From Polytrichum commune (lineage: Eukaryota; Streptophyta; Polytrichopsida; Polytrichales; Polytrichaceae), in NCBI GenBank assembly GCA_950295325.1, contig OX485809.1, positions 3,722,001 through 3,786,000 of the forward strand: a stretch of 64,000 nucleotides of DNA, written 5' to 3'. Position numbers and translations under genes: made by a program. Positions 24,471 through 33,497 of the stretch are shown in pieces. The notes below the pieces were generated by a model, which saw nothing but the letters and a program-made list of their open reading frames with translations, did no database searches and was not told the DNA's origin. The first letter of the stretch is position 1. Each line of letters starts with the position of its first letter.

Positions 24471-25258
24471 CATCACCGCCGAATGCCTCTCAGACTCGGA
24501 ACGGATCCCACTCAAGTGACATGGCAATGTTGCAACACGATTACGTCTGGGCGGATCGCGTCACACTCACCAACCCTCATTACACAACACACACACCCTT
24601 GGACAGGTACAAGGCCTCAGCCTCTACGGAGCCCGCCCCTAACCCGTACAGATTTCACCATGCCAGACTTGGCATATCTGAGGCCGAATTCGACAGAAGG
24701 ATCGATGCAGAAGTCAACGAGCTGCTCACGGAAATCGACACGACGCGACGCCAAGCACTGCTGGAGCAACTCCCGTACGAGCGTGTACTCACTAAAGAGG
24801 ACTGCTTGCGCATGTTCAGAGAGTCGGGACACCCAACGTCCGGTTCCTTGCTGGGGGTTTACAGATGGGCAACGGATTTGGGACACGCTCGCTTCAATTT
24901 CGATTGGGACTGGGAGCGTGACGACATCAACCTGCTCAACGCCTACGACTAACCGGCCGGCGCTCGCCCCTGTTGCTTCTGCGACTGTGAAGCGTCACTC
25001 AGCCTTCCCCCCCTCCTCCCGCTTGGGGGAGTGACCACGTGTCTTCCTTCCCCCCACCCCGGGCCGCGCGTGGTTGGCGGGTCCCCGCGCGGGATCCTTC
25101 CCGCCTGCTGGTCCCCCGCCCCCCTCCCCGCTCTCTTTGTATTTTCTGCACGGGCTCTGGCCCGACCCCCCTCTTTCCCAGTGTGGATTTGGGGGGGCCC
25201 TCCTCCTTGGGGGCTTGTATTTGTTACCTTTTTCATTTAACCTCGGTGAGGTCTTTCT
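24471..25258 (+). mobile_element. GC-rich foreign-looking insertion, origin unknown
   Basis: Composition changes abruptly from AT-rich to strongly GC-rich and back at the edges of the 16-bp duplication. The piece has a 50-bp leader, a 143-codon ORF (24,521-24,952) and a 306-bp C/G-rich trailer with possible stems (GGCGGG about 25,076 with CCCGCC about 25,099; CCTC GGT GAGG at 25,241-25,251). There is no poly(A) tail, no LTR and no TIR. The long direct duplication suggests reverse-transcribed RNA inserted by LINE-type machinery. It could be a processed host transcript, a horizontally acquired or virus-derived RNA, or an unknown retroelement; the sequence alone does not decide. Confidence 0.65.
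24521..24952 (+). CDS. Unidentified 143-aa ORF in the GC-rich insertion
   Basis: ATG at 24,521 in a good context (AGTGACATGGC) opens an uninterrupted frame to TAA at 24,950. The product is hydrophilic, rich in D, E and R, with no signal peptide, membrane span or cysteine pattern. Its middle (LGISEAEFDRRIDAEVNELL) and the following EIDTTRRQALLEQL look alpha-helical, and the C-terminus is tryptophan/aspartate-rich (YRWATDLG, WDWERDD). Codons favour C or G in the third position, unlike the flanks. A longer overlapping frame (24,408-25,034) is low-complexity S/T/P-rich and looks like a shadow. I recognise no family. Because the frame is clean in decayed surroundings, insertion is probably younger than the decay of element A. 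Confidence 0.5.
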   Translation: MAMLQHDYVWADRVTLTNPHYTTHTPLDRYKASASTEPAPNPYRFHHARLGISEAEFDRRIDAEVNELLTEIDTTRRQALLEQLPYERVLTKEDCLRMFRESGHPTSGSLLGVYRWATDLGHARFNFDWDWERDDINLLNAYD

Positions 25259-25263
25259 GGTAT

Positions 25264-25332
25264 ATGGTATGCCGGAATTTGCGTCAAGCCCACCTTCAAG
25301 AGGTAGGCATGACGCAAATTCTGGCAGACCAT
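25264..25332. repeat. 69-bp near-palindrome (hairpin), copy 1
   Basis: Arms ATGGTATGCCGGAATTTGCG... and its inverted partner ending GCAAATTCTGGCAGACCAT, about 30 bp each, round a short centre. A second copy is at 28,903-28,972 in element B. They are subterminal parts of the two Harbinger relatives. Confidence 0.8.
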
Positions 25333-25524
25333 GGCAGTGAAACAACTGTAAATGGTTGTCAGGATTATTTTAACATTTTTTTCCAACAATAACTTTTCCA
25401 GGACATAGTTGTTAAAATGAGGCATATGGCCGTTTCTCCCACATGCCCAAAAGTCGAAGTGGTTAGAATATGTTGTATGTGCGATTGAAGTAGACAATTT
25501 TTTTGACAATTTTTTCTTTCTTCA

Positions 25525-26808
25525 ATGGCAAGATTTTCGCAAGATGTGAGTGGATCCGAAACCCAACAATGGAGCCAAAATTCTCTTTGGATGTCGTGGA
25601 GTCAACCACAATTCGGATTGCACGGACCCTCATTAGGAAGTAGAAATTTCAACAATTTTTAATTGTTTGCTGATGAAGTTGTAGAGTTGATTGGTACATA
25701 AATGCCGCAAAATGTAGAGAGCAGTAGAAATGTGTGCATTAGAGGAGAAACAGAAGATACTTCTAAGAAAGATGATGATATTGGCAAGAAGAAGAGAGGT
25801 ACGGTAGTAGCTACAAAATAAAAAGAAAAAAATTAAAAATTAAAAGTGGATGAAGTGGATTTGGAAGATTCGGAAGGTGAAAAAGATGCTCTAATTAAAT
25901 AGCGAGATTATGATATTGAAACTCTCATAGCTATTCGCGATAAGATGGAAGAGGAATTCGCCAAATCTGCAAGAAAATAAGGTATGTATTTGTATACTTG
26001 ATTGATTGTTGTTAATTTAAAAAACATAAATTTAATGAAAGTATAAAAGTTCATATACAAATTGGGCCAATTGGACATTTTTAAAGGCCTTGGCTTTGGC
26101 CGCCTACCCCGGGCCCCCCTTTCCTCCCATTGAGGACTTAGCCGAATCGGGGGCACCGGACTTCGAACTCGAGACCTCCTCGTTATGAATGAGGAGCCTT
26201 AGTAGGTGGTATAGACGTACTTGTCCCTCTCTTCTAGTTGGTAGAATTTCTAGCATATTGTATTTATTTCCATTACACTATATTCTATTGTATCCTATTA
26301 TATTGTATTCTACTGTATCCCATTATACTGACTTCTATTGTTGTTGTAATCTGGAACATGAATGTATGTTTGGATTAAACTGCATGTTCGTATGGTATCC
26401 ACTCTGCGTAATTTTGGAAGAACATGATTAGTATGTAAGAATAAATACAAGGTCTTGCTTATATTATACAAAAATGATAAACGTTGAAATGAAATTTCAG
26501 GACATGATAGACGAGAGTGTCAATACTATGAGCAGATGGACATGTGGAATGGATAGCGTGCAAATGTGGTCAATCAGATGCCAACAAGTATTCAAGAGGA
26601 TGATAATTATCACAATATGCAGAATACACAATATAATTCACTTGCAAGCGCTACAAAAGACAAAAATAACAAATTTCAAGACAAAATGGAAGGATTTCTA
26701 GAACATATAGTTAGTAATTCTTCAAATTTGATTGCATCTTTTTAGACAACAACAAATTTACTGAAAAATATGGATGCTCATATGCCAGTCTTAGTACAAA
26801 AGTTATAG
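25525..26808 (+). pseudogene. Harbinger MYB/SANT-like accessory gene of element A (broken)
   Basis: Opens MARFSQDVSGSETQQWSQNS, hits stops, then reads VDEVDLEDSEGEKDA and DIETLIAIRDKMEEEFAKSARK (25,846-25,979) before a GT donor. After a SINE-bearing intron the second exon gives RRECQYYEQMDMWNG and FQDKMEGFLEHIVSNSSNL, then LKNMDAHMPVLVQKL to 26,808. This parallels the intact protein at 33.5-34.7 kb (RHACKFYDSFDQWW, MLKNFEKTNTLLERVDRQM). The central trihelix/SANT block (CKKKFNTLYKLYK) is missing, so part of exon 2 was lost. Several nonsense codons. Confidence 0.7.
26060..26215 (-). mobile_element. tRNA-derived SINE (minus strand), second copy
   Basis: On the minus strand it begins around 26,215 with ACTAAGGCTCCTCATTCATA, then CGAGGAGGTCTCGAGTTCGAAGTCC, which looks like an anticodon arm and T arm with a B box. 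The body GGAAAGGGGGGCCCGGGGTA then CGGCCAAAGCCAAGGC matches the copy at 12.8-13.0 kb. It sits in the intron of the broken Harbinger accessory gene. Confidence 0.65.
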
Positions 26809-26856
26809 TTAGAGGCTTATATTAGAATTTGTATCCATATCTTAGAATTCTAGGTT

Positions 26857-28215
26857 TTATTTTTTCTGAAGTTTGATTTGCCATAAAGATTTAGCTATTT
26901 CTATGTGCATATTTGTAACTTCTATCAATAAATCTTCGTATTTTTCATTTTCTTTTATCAAGAAAATTTCAGTATCTCTATTAACTATTTTTATTCTTCT
27001 TGTATTATTTTCTATGATACTAATATTTTTGACCTCACCTATAGCTGCTAATTCAACCCTAATTTCTTGTCCTTCTCTGAATAATCTATTCTCTATACGT
27101 CTACTCAAATTTCTTTCAACTTCTTCTATCCATTCTATATCAAATTAATCTTTTCCAATAGTACACATATTGTGTAGTACAATACATGTAGCTACTACAT
27201 CAGCGATATGCCATAATGGTATATCGGATCTTCTCATAATAATTCTCCATATTCTTTTTAAGATTCTAAAAGCACGTTCTACACACATACGTGTAGAACT
27301 TTGAATAAAATTCTAATTTGTTTTGTAACATTCTAATTTTTTTGCACAACTTTTGAATGGACTATAAATGTACGGTCGCACTGGATATGCGCAATCTCCA
27401 ATTAACTTATAAGGTAAGAATTTACCTTTAATGCAATCTCTTCCAACTTTTGTCAATTGAAATAATGTCCAATCATGCATACTTCCTGCCCATTTAAATT
27501 TGTAATCCCAAAATATACATTTTGTATCTACTATACCTTGCAATAAAACCGAATGAAATGATTTTCTGCAATAATAATCCTCTCCCCCAATTACAGGAGC
27601 AAGAATTGGAATGTGAGACCCATCGATTGCTCCTATAATGTGAAGAATTCCATGAAGAGCCCCAAATTCCTGGGCTAGAACCCTAAACCGAGCTGGACTT
27701 GGAAATTGCACAAAAGTCCTTTGCAAATGAATTCTAACCAATCTACAAAAATTTCGAACTATTTTTGAAATTATACTTTCGGCCATCCAATATACCTCTC
27801 CTACGGTATACAAGGTATTTCCAGTCCCAAACCTTTGTAATGACATTGCAATTCTACTCTCAACTGAAATTGTCTCTCTCATTTGTGTATTCTTCCTCTG
27901 CAAATACAGACCTAACCTCTCACAAAGAAACTTGAATGTATTGTGACATACACAAGTTCTTTGTTTAAACATTTTTTCTGTGAATGAAACCAATAACAAC
28001 CTATCCGTAAACCCTACATTTCTCTCAAATGCCCACACACTACGATTGCTCATCTTCATACCCTCAAAGCAAATGCTCAAAATCAGGGCATTTTCCCATT
28101 CTCCATTGAGTGCCAATGCTTGCATATCAAGCACATGTTGCACAATCATGTGTAAACACCAATATAAAGCAAATGCAACAAGAATCCTTCTTCATCTTCT
28201 CTCAATGTGATCCAT
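26857..28215 (-). pseudogene. PIF/Harbinger transposase of element A (nonsense mutations)
   Basis: HARBI1-like DDE transposases cut and paste the element. From ATG 28,215 the frame has an early stop (MDHIERR, stop, RRILVAFALYWCL), then a 278-residue open stretch. Motifs: FKFLCERLGLYLQRK, IAMSLQRFGTGNTLYTVGE, IIGAIDGSHIPILAP (first D), DYYCRKSFHSVLLQGIVD, MHDWTLFQLT, LIGDCAYPVRPYIYSPF (second D). Two further in-frame stops flank NFIQSSTRMCVERAFRILK (the E) and IVLHNMCTIGKD. The C-terminal tail is open to 26,857. At least three nonsense codons, so inactive. It is AT-rich and clearly older than the copy at 34.7-36.2 kb. Confidence 0.85.
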
Positions 28216-28565
28216 CATGCTTTCTTTCCTTCTTCACCGATGTAAAACTTGAAGAAAAAAAGTGAGAAAAGAGAGAAGGAAGATATGTAACTAGTGAGGT
28301 AGGGTTGCCCCTCTTTTTTCACTAATAAAATATGCAACGGTCCCTCAACATGGTCCATTCTCACTTCACACTATGTTTGAGGACCCAACCCCACACAAAG
28401 TGGGTAGCCCATCACCCTTGGTACGGCCTTTGGATGATAGTCAAGGGTCCTCACCATTTCGTGGTCATGGCCCTTGGTTCGTGTGTGAAATGGCCCTCAG
28501 TATAAACTATATTTCTGAATCTGAAATTGAGCCCTCACCTTTAAGATTGGAGTCTGCACACCTAA

Positions 28566-29162
28566 GGGCCACTTTCACACATGAGCCAAGAGCCGTGACC
28601 TTGTAATGGTGAGGACCCTTGACTCTCATTCAAAGGCCATACCATGGGTGTTGGGAAAGCCGTTTTATATAGTCATGGGCCCTCAAGCATGGTGTGTAAG
28701 TGAGAATGGACCATGTTGCGGGATCATTGCATATTTTGTTGGCAAAAAAAGAGGGGAGGATTTGGTTTGATATAATATGTCTCAAACTCTATAAATTTGG
28801 GAGAATTACTTGGTGGTGTTTGTTTATCCTGGAATCTATCTTGGAGTCTGCCTTACAATTTGTCAACACATTTGTCATGCTAGAAAATTATTTAAAAAGA
28901 ATCATGGTCTCCCGGAATTTGTGTTAGGCCCACCTCTTGGAGGTAGGCTTGACGAAAATTCTTGGAGACCATGAAACCTTATCCATAGTCCGCCATGTAG
29001 GATTCCATGTAGACTTTTCATCAATGAAGTTTTCTTTGGGCCTTTAGGCCTTCACCTTCGTGTGTGAAGTGAGCTTGAATAGTCTCCGCCCTACGACCAA
29101 TGAGAGCTCTTAGATTGCAATGATCATGGGCCTTCAATCTTGTGTGTGAAGTGGAGTGGCCC
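28566..29162. mobile_element. Harbinger MITE B, inverted internally deleted relative of element A
   Basis: 597 bp bounded by GGGCCACTTTCACAC at the left and GTGAAGTGGAGTGGCCC at the right, with perfect TAA duplications (28,563-28,565 and 29,163-29,165). Its left 190 bp is an inverted copy of element A's right end (28,305-28,496), and its right 200 bp an inverted copy of A's left end, so it is an A-type element lacking the genes and lying in the opposite orientation, 69 bp away. Confidence 0.85.
28903..28972. repeat. 70-bp near-palindrome (hairpin), copy 2
   Basis: Left arm ATGGTCTCCCGGAATTTGTG and right arm ending AAAATTCTTGGAGACCAT, inverted round CACCTCTTGGAGGT. Related to 25,264-25,332. 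Confidence 0.8.
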
Positions 29163-29227
29163 TAAGGTATATATGTTGCCTGAACTATTTGGATACTTTT
29201 TTTTATCAGACACTTAATATTTGAATA

Positions 29228-30043
29228 ATGTTCTCCCTCTTTAGTATGACATGTTTGGGAAACACAAAAAATCGTAATATTGAGGTGTCATCTTCTCTTG
29301 AATATGACAAATGGCGTAAAGTTAGTCGTAGTAATGAGGGAATATGAAAACATAGGTAATATGAGCTTTAAAATATATACAACGAGTTTAAGAAATATAG
29401 ATGGTATAAAATAATAACTTATAACTCCAAACAAATACAAATATTCTCAAGAACTCTTGAAATAAGAGTCCAATATCTCTGGTGTTGCCTACCCAAGTTA
29501 GCAACTGTCATCTTGACTAAATTCCCTACTAACTTTTGAAAATTAATAATTTCACTACCACCAAAATATAAAGAGTTCTCTAATAAGAACTAGACAACAA
29601 TGATGCATGACGTTTAGCATCACTAAGCTTTATTGTAGGTGGAGCAACATCGACATCCACATCCATTGAATTTAGATCAACATTAAGAGCAAAAACTTGT
29701 GCAGAATTGATTTCCAAAGTAGCATCCACCAACTCATTAATTCTAGCTCAATTATTTCTTCCCCTTCCATTTTAATGTCAGGGTAATCTTAATTCTAGTT
29801 AAGTTCCCAAGTAATTCCCAAGTGAAGATGGATGTATTTCAAATATACATAACATAGATGAAAGAAATTTGAACAATAGCTACCTCTTTAATATGACAAA
29901 ACAGAGATTCTAAATGTTGCATTATCAAGTGTTATAGTCGTATAAAAGAGAGAGTTTTGAACGAAAAAGTTTGGTCTCGCAAAAATGTGTCGTAATATCA
30001 AGGTTGTCATGTAAACGAGTGTTGTATTAACGAGGTTAGACTG
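29228..30043. mobile_element. pogo/Tigger-type MITE, copy 2 (about 816 bp)
   Basis: Left end ATGTTCTCCCTCTTTAGTATGACATG after TA (29,226-29,227), right end (inverted) CAGTCTAACCTCGTTAATAC before TA (30,044-30,045). The left end matches that of the larger element at 45,196 (ATGTTCTCCCTATTTAATATGACATG), and the right end matches its right end. No transposase reading frame. Confidence 0.65.
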
Positions 30044-31375
30044 TAGTGTGTGGTTAAGGGACCTGGGAAAAGAGATTGGATGCCAACATAAATTAAGATA
30101 TGTGAACTTGAATCCAAACCCTTCACAGCCCCAACACTATGCACAGTTGTAAATAATTTTTTTGGGGTTTCAAATGTACAAACATGGTACATAGCAGTGG
30201 ATTTAGGTCTAGTGTGAGTTTGAACAAGTGTTATCATTAGACGTACTTTAGTGGTGTTTCCAAGTGCGAGTATAATAAGTGAGCCTTCAAGTGGGCCAAG
30301 GAAGTGTGGACTGTCATTCTGACGTTGTTGGAGTCTAACTTAATCTTAAATACAATATACTAAGTATCATTGCCTGCATAGAATGGAGATACAATGGCAC
30401 CAAGGAAGCAAATTTGACCCAAATCTTAAATCAACTGATATGAAATGATGAAAAAGCGCACTAAGTTGACAAATGAGTAAAATGGATCACCTCTGATGCG
30501 ATTATCTCAAATGGAAATATTTAGCGAAAATCCACATGTTTTATGGATGGAGAGGTCCAAACACATGTAGAAGGATCTGAGTCATATATCTGTAATTGCA
30601 TGAAAAGTAAAGAAAGATTGAGGAGTTAGCACATGCCCTAGCAACTGCTTGTTGCATTACAAGATACTACTCTAGATCTATAATAATAGAGAATCAACTT
30701 TCCCCTCGAAGACAATTGAAAAGTTGATAGATGACATCTACATATCATAAGGATACGATTGAGGTACACTGAAACACACAGCAAAATAGCCATACACAAA
30801 ATGGAGTGAAGAGTAGATTGTGAGCTTGGCCATCGTCATACTTTCACATTGTTTTGGAGATGCACTGGAAACTGCACTTGACTCAAAACCCGGAAATGCT
30901 TTCAAGAACAGGAATTGGTCCACACAATTTCCCCAACTTGCAATGAAATATCATGGCAAACAAGAGATTCTAATAAGTTCTCGAACCAAAAATTATCAGA
31001 GAAAACAACCAAGCACTAGCTAGCTAGTTGCCGCATTGCACCCAATTCTGCGAATTGTAACTAAATCAGGGGTGGTCCAGTTCTTAATCTGGATTTTGTT
31101 AATGTTTCATCATAATTAAAGATTTTTTTTTTAATGATGCAGAAACAATTTCCAAGACGCGCGTACCCGAATCTGAACATGGAGAATGACAACTATAATA
31201 ACTACTTGACAAATTGTTCCCCCTGTACGTACCTTACTTTCCCCACGCTCAATCTCCCCGGTAGTCCCAAGCCCTCCGGGACTCGCTCGTCCATAAAGAC
31301 ACATGTTTAACAGAGATTAGACTATGTCTTCAAATTCTATCAACTACTCAAGACACTCAAATGGGCCTATTCACT
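30044..31375. other. Unassigned intergenic region
   Basis: Only short, mutually overlapping open frames. No TIR, RNA gene or promoter recognised. Confidence 0.4.
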
Positions 31376-31934
31376 GACTTTGATTGAATTCCTTGTATGA
31401 TTTGAATATGTATAATCTAGACTAGAGTTACTGCAGAATGTTCATGATGCCAAATTCCATTGCCGAAGCGTCCAAGTTTCATTGGTAAATGACGTCGTCG
31501 TAAAGGGGTTACATTCACAACACATTTGGAACGATGTATAAGCGTTTGTTCACTCGATGCCTGTCAAATGGACTTGCAATGACTTTTCGAGGGAGGGCAA
31601 TACAACATTTCGTGTGAATGTACTCGTTTTGGAGAAATCCTCAAATCGGTTGTACAATCGTTGCAATTTAACATACATAATTTATTGGTAGGAGCCCATA
31701 GTCTAGTTACAGTGACGAGAATCTTCACTTGGAGCTCGTCGACCAAGACTTATAACTTTTGCAGATCTCTGAAACTCCAATGCTGAAACTTGATCAAATG
31801 AAACAGTCTACGAAATATGTCGCAATGAATGCTAAGTACCAGACAAGACGATTCTCAACTCAATCCAATCCAACCTTGCAACAACCAAAATTGGTTTGTG
31901 GAGCTGGAATTCGTCAATGCCCACAAACAACTCA

Positions 31935-32312
31935 TCACTTTCCCAACTTGGACATCTTGCGGGGCAGTTCGAAGGCCTCCCGGATGCGCTCCTCCAGCTG
32001 CGAGTTGGAGTTGAACATGCACGCGCCGTCGGCGCTGCACCCTCGCCCGGCATCGCACCGGGGCTCGAACGCATAAGTCCCGCACACGAATCCCTGGCCC
32101 CACTGGTAATCGCAGTACAGTTTCCGTCCCTGGTTGTTAGGGTCGCACTCGCAGCACGGGTACATGGGGCCGCACGACTGGCCCATCTTCGGACACCACG
32201 ACACCACGGGCGGGGTTAGCATGAGAACCATCAACACCAACAACAGCATTGGCGAGACCACCTGCACGCTCGCCGCGGAGCGTGCACATCTGCGGGATGC
32301 AGGCTTCGACAT
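31935..32312 (-). CDS. Small secreted cysteine-rich protein, copy 1 (125 aa)
   Basis: Single-exon ORF of 125 residues. A basic N-terminus (MSKPASRRCARS) is followed by a hydrophobic segment, residues about 17-38 (VSPMLLLVLMVLMLTP), then PPVVSW: a signal peptide or signal anchor, so the mature part should be extracellular. The mature part has ten cysteines at residues 40, 47, 53, 54, 56, 67, 77, 86, 92 and 98, including CCEC, enough for five disulfides, and ends in a charged helix-like tail (QLEERIREAFELPRK). I do not recognise the family; a knottin-like or other disulfide-rich fold is possible. A TATA-like box lies about 180 bp upstream. The GC content of the ORF is well above its surroundings. 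The second copy encodes an identical protein, the one coding difference seen being silent. Confidence 0.75.
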   Translation of the reverse strand: MSKPASRRCARSAASVQVVSPMLLLVLMVLMLTPPVVSWCPKMGQSCGPMYPCCECDPNNQGRKLYCDYQWGQGFVCGTYAFEPRCDAGRGCSADGACMFNSNSQLEERIREAFELPRKMSKLGK

Positions 32313-32490
32313 GATTCGCTGCTAGCTACTGTTAAGAACTTACAAACAGACAAATTGTGATCGGTGAAGACTGCAACTGGCAGATCCAAAACACTGAGCT
32401 GTGTTCAAGCGTTGAGACGATGCATCCCTCTAACGAGCAAGGACCTCTGATCTTGACCTGCGAGATGCTATGTTGAAGTTTTTAGCGGCA

Positions 32491-32498
32491 ATTTATAT
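32491..32498 (-). promoter_or_regulatory. TATA-like box of cysteine-rich gene copy 1
   Basis: ATATAAAT on the minus strand, inside CACATATAAATTGCC, about 180 bp upstream of the ATG. It would place the start of transcription near 32,460. The same box is kept in copy 2. Confidence 0.5.
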
Positions 32499-32652
32499 GT
32501 GAGGCATGGAGGCCTCCGCCGCGACTGAATTGCTAAATTCAATTGTTTCCAAACAGTGTTTGGAGTGGAGGTGTGTTCCGGCCAACAGGGCCCAGGAGGC
32601 GTGGATCGCGCGGACTGTCGTCCTGGTGCTGGCGTCGTCGGGAGATTAATTC

Positions 32653-33030
32653 TAAGTTATCTTTTAAGCTAAATTCATCAGAGGAGATGGTGATGAGCAG
32701 TGTTGAATAGTGAAGTCTTCAACACCTTTCAAATGACATTCGCAGCTGATCACTGTTCTAACATGATTTCCATGCTTAATACAAAGAATCCTATTGATTC
32801 TGTTTTGGTACGTCAAAGTTCTTAACCTCTTATATAGCAATTAATCCTGCCAAAAGAATCAATATCTATAGATATCTCTAAATTCTTAAGCATGGAAAAC
32901 ATGTTGGATCATGGATGGGCCGTGGATGCACCAAACGAATCTATATAAAAATAGATGGTGACAAAACCGACACTTTGAGCGCTGGGCATGGAAGATAATT
33001 CTTAGAGGCAAATTTAATGATCATGGTTTA
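32653..33030. other. Spacer between duplication and Harbinger element 1
   Basis: No gene seen. It ends in TTA (33,028-33,030), the target duplication of the element. Confidence 0.5.
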
Positions 33031-33376
33031 GGGCCGCTTTACACCTAGAGGCCGGGCCAATTTGTTGTGTAAGAGGCTTGAAATCCTTGCTTGTGATTGG
33101 TCAAAAGGCTGAAATCGGCCCCAACCCCTTTACACCTAGAGGCCGGGCCGATTTGGTGGTATGATTTTTTTAATCAAAAAATGGATGGTCTGACACGGCC
33201 CGAGCTCACTCAAATGGGTGCACCGAAAATGGAAGGCCAATTCATGGCCTAGGGGCCAATGTCAGATTTTAATAAAAAATATTTTTTCCCAATAAAAAAT
33301 ATTTTTTCAGCAAAACAGCTCCGTTGGATTATGTGGAAATCTGAACAGCTCTTATGGTTCATCGTGACTTCATCCT

Positions 33377-33386
33377 CTCTTCTCTT

Positions 33387-33428
<42 letters not shown>
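33377..33428. repeat. CT microsatellite
   Basis: About 25 CT units with few interruptions, upstream of the accessory gene of Harbinger element 1, possibly in its promoter or leader. Confidence 0.9.
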
Positions 33429-33430
<2 letters not shown>

Positions 33431-33497
33431 CTTTAGAAATTTTCTTGCTGATTTTTTTTGCACTTGCAAGATTGTTGCTACCGTTTCTAGGGTTAGC

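Larger units (their letters stand above)
24455..25274. repeat. 16-bp target-site duplication bracketing the GC-rich insertion
   Basis: GGTATATGGTCTGCCG at 24,455-24,470 and GGTATATGGTATGCCG at 25,259-25,274, one mismatch. Removing the 788 bp between them restores ATAAGG...ATGGT...GCCGGAATTTG, the order seen uninterrupted (in inverted orientation for the TIR, with its hairpin) in element B at 28.90-28.99 kb. Confidence 0.75.
24255..28496. mobile_element. PIF/Harbinger element A, decayed, with a foreign insertion and a SINE
   Basis: The left terminal region (24,255-24,470) and the right terminus of element B (28,973-29,162, inverted) share about 200 bp, including CACTTCACACACAAG, GAAGGCCCATGA, GAGCTCTCATTGGTCG and GATGAAAAGTCTACATGGA. 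The right end GTGTGTGAAATGGCCC at 28,496 matches, inverted, the left end of B. Inside are a MYB/SANT-like accessory pseudogene (+) and a transposase pseudogene (-) converging, the same plan as the intact element at 33.0-36.4 kb. A 788-bp GC-rich piece interrupts the left end. Confidence 0.7.
31376..32652. repeat. 1.27-kb segmental duplication, copy 1
   Basis: Direct repeat of 39,133-40,404, nearly identical (I counted roughly 15-20 differences and small indels). It carries the whole cysteine-rich protein gene, about 340 bp upstream of its start codon and about 560 bp downstream. Ends are not LTR-like (no TG...CA). Confidence 0.95.

Noticed and set aside
24408-25034. The longer 208-codon frame overlapping the GC-rich insertion
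   Set aside because: It crosses the insertion border, is low-complexity S/T/P-rich, and lies out of frame with the better ORF at 24,521-24,952.
12790-26215. tRNA genes at the two B-box-like sites
   Set aside because: The A-box side and acceptor stems are degraded and a non-tRNA body follows, so they are SINE heads.
31832-32219. Several overlapping open frames on both strands across the cysteine-rich gene (also 39,584-39,971)
   Set aside because: They are GC-driven shadows; only the minus-strand frame has a signal peptide and ordered cysteines.
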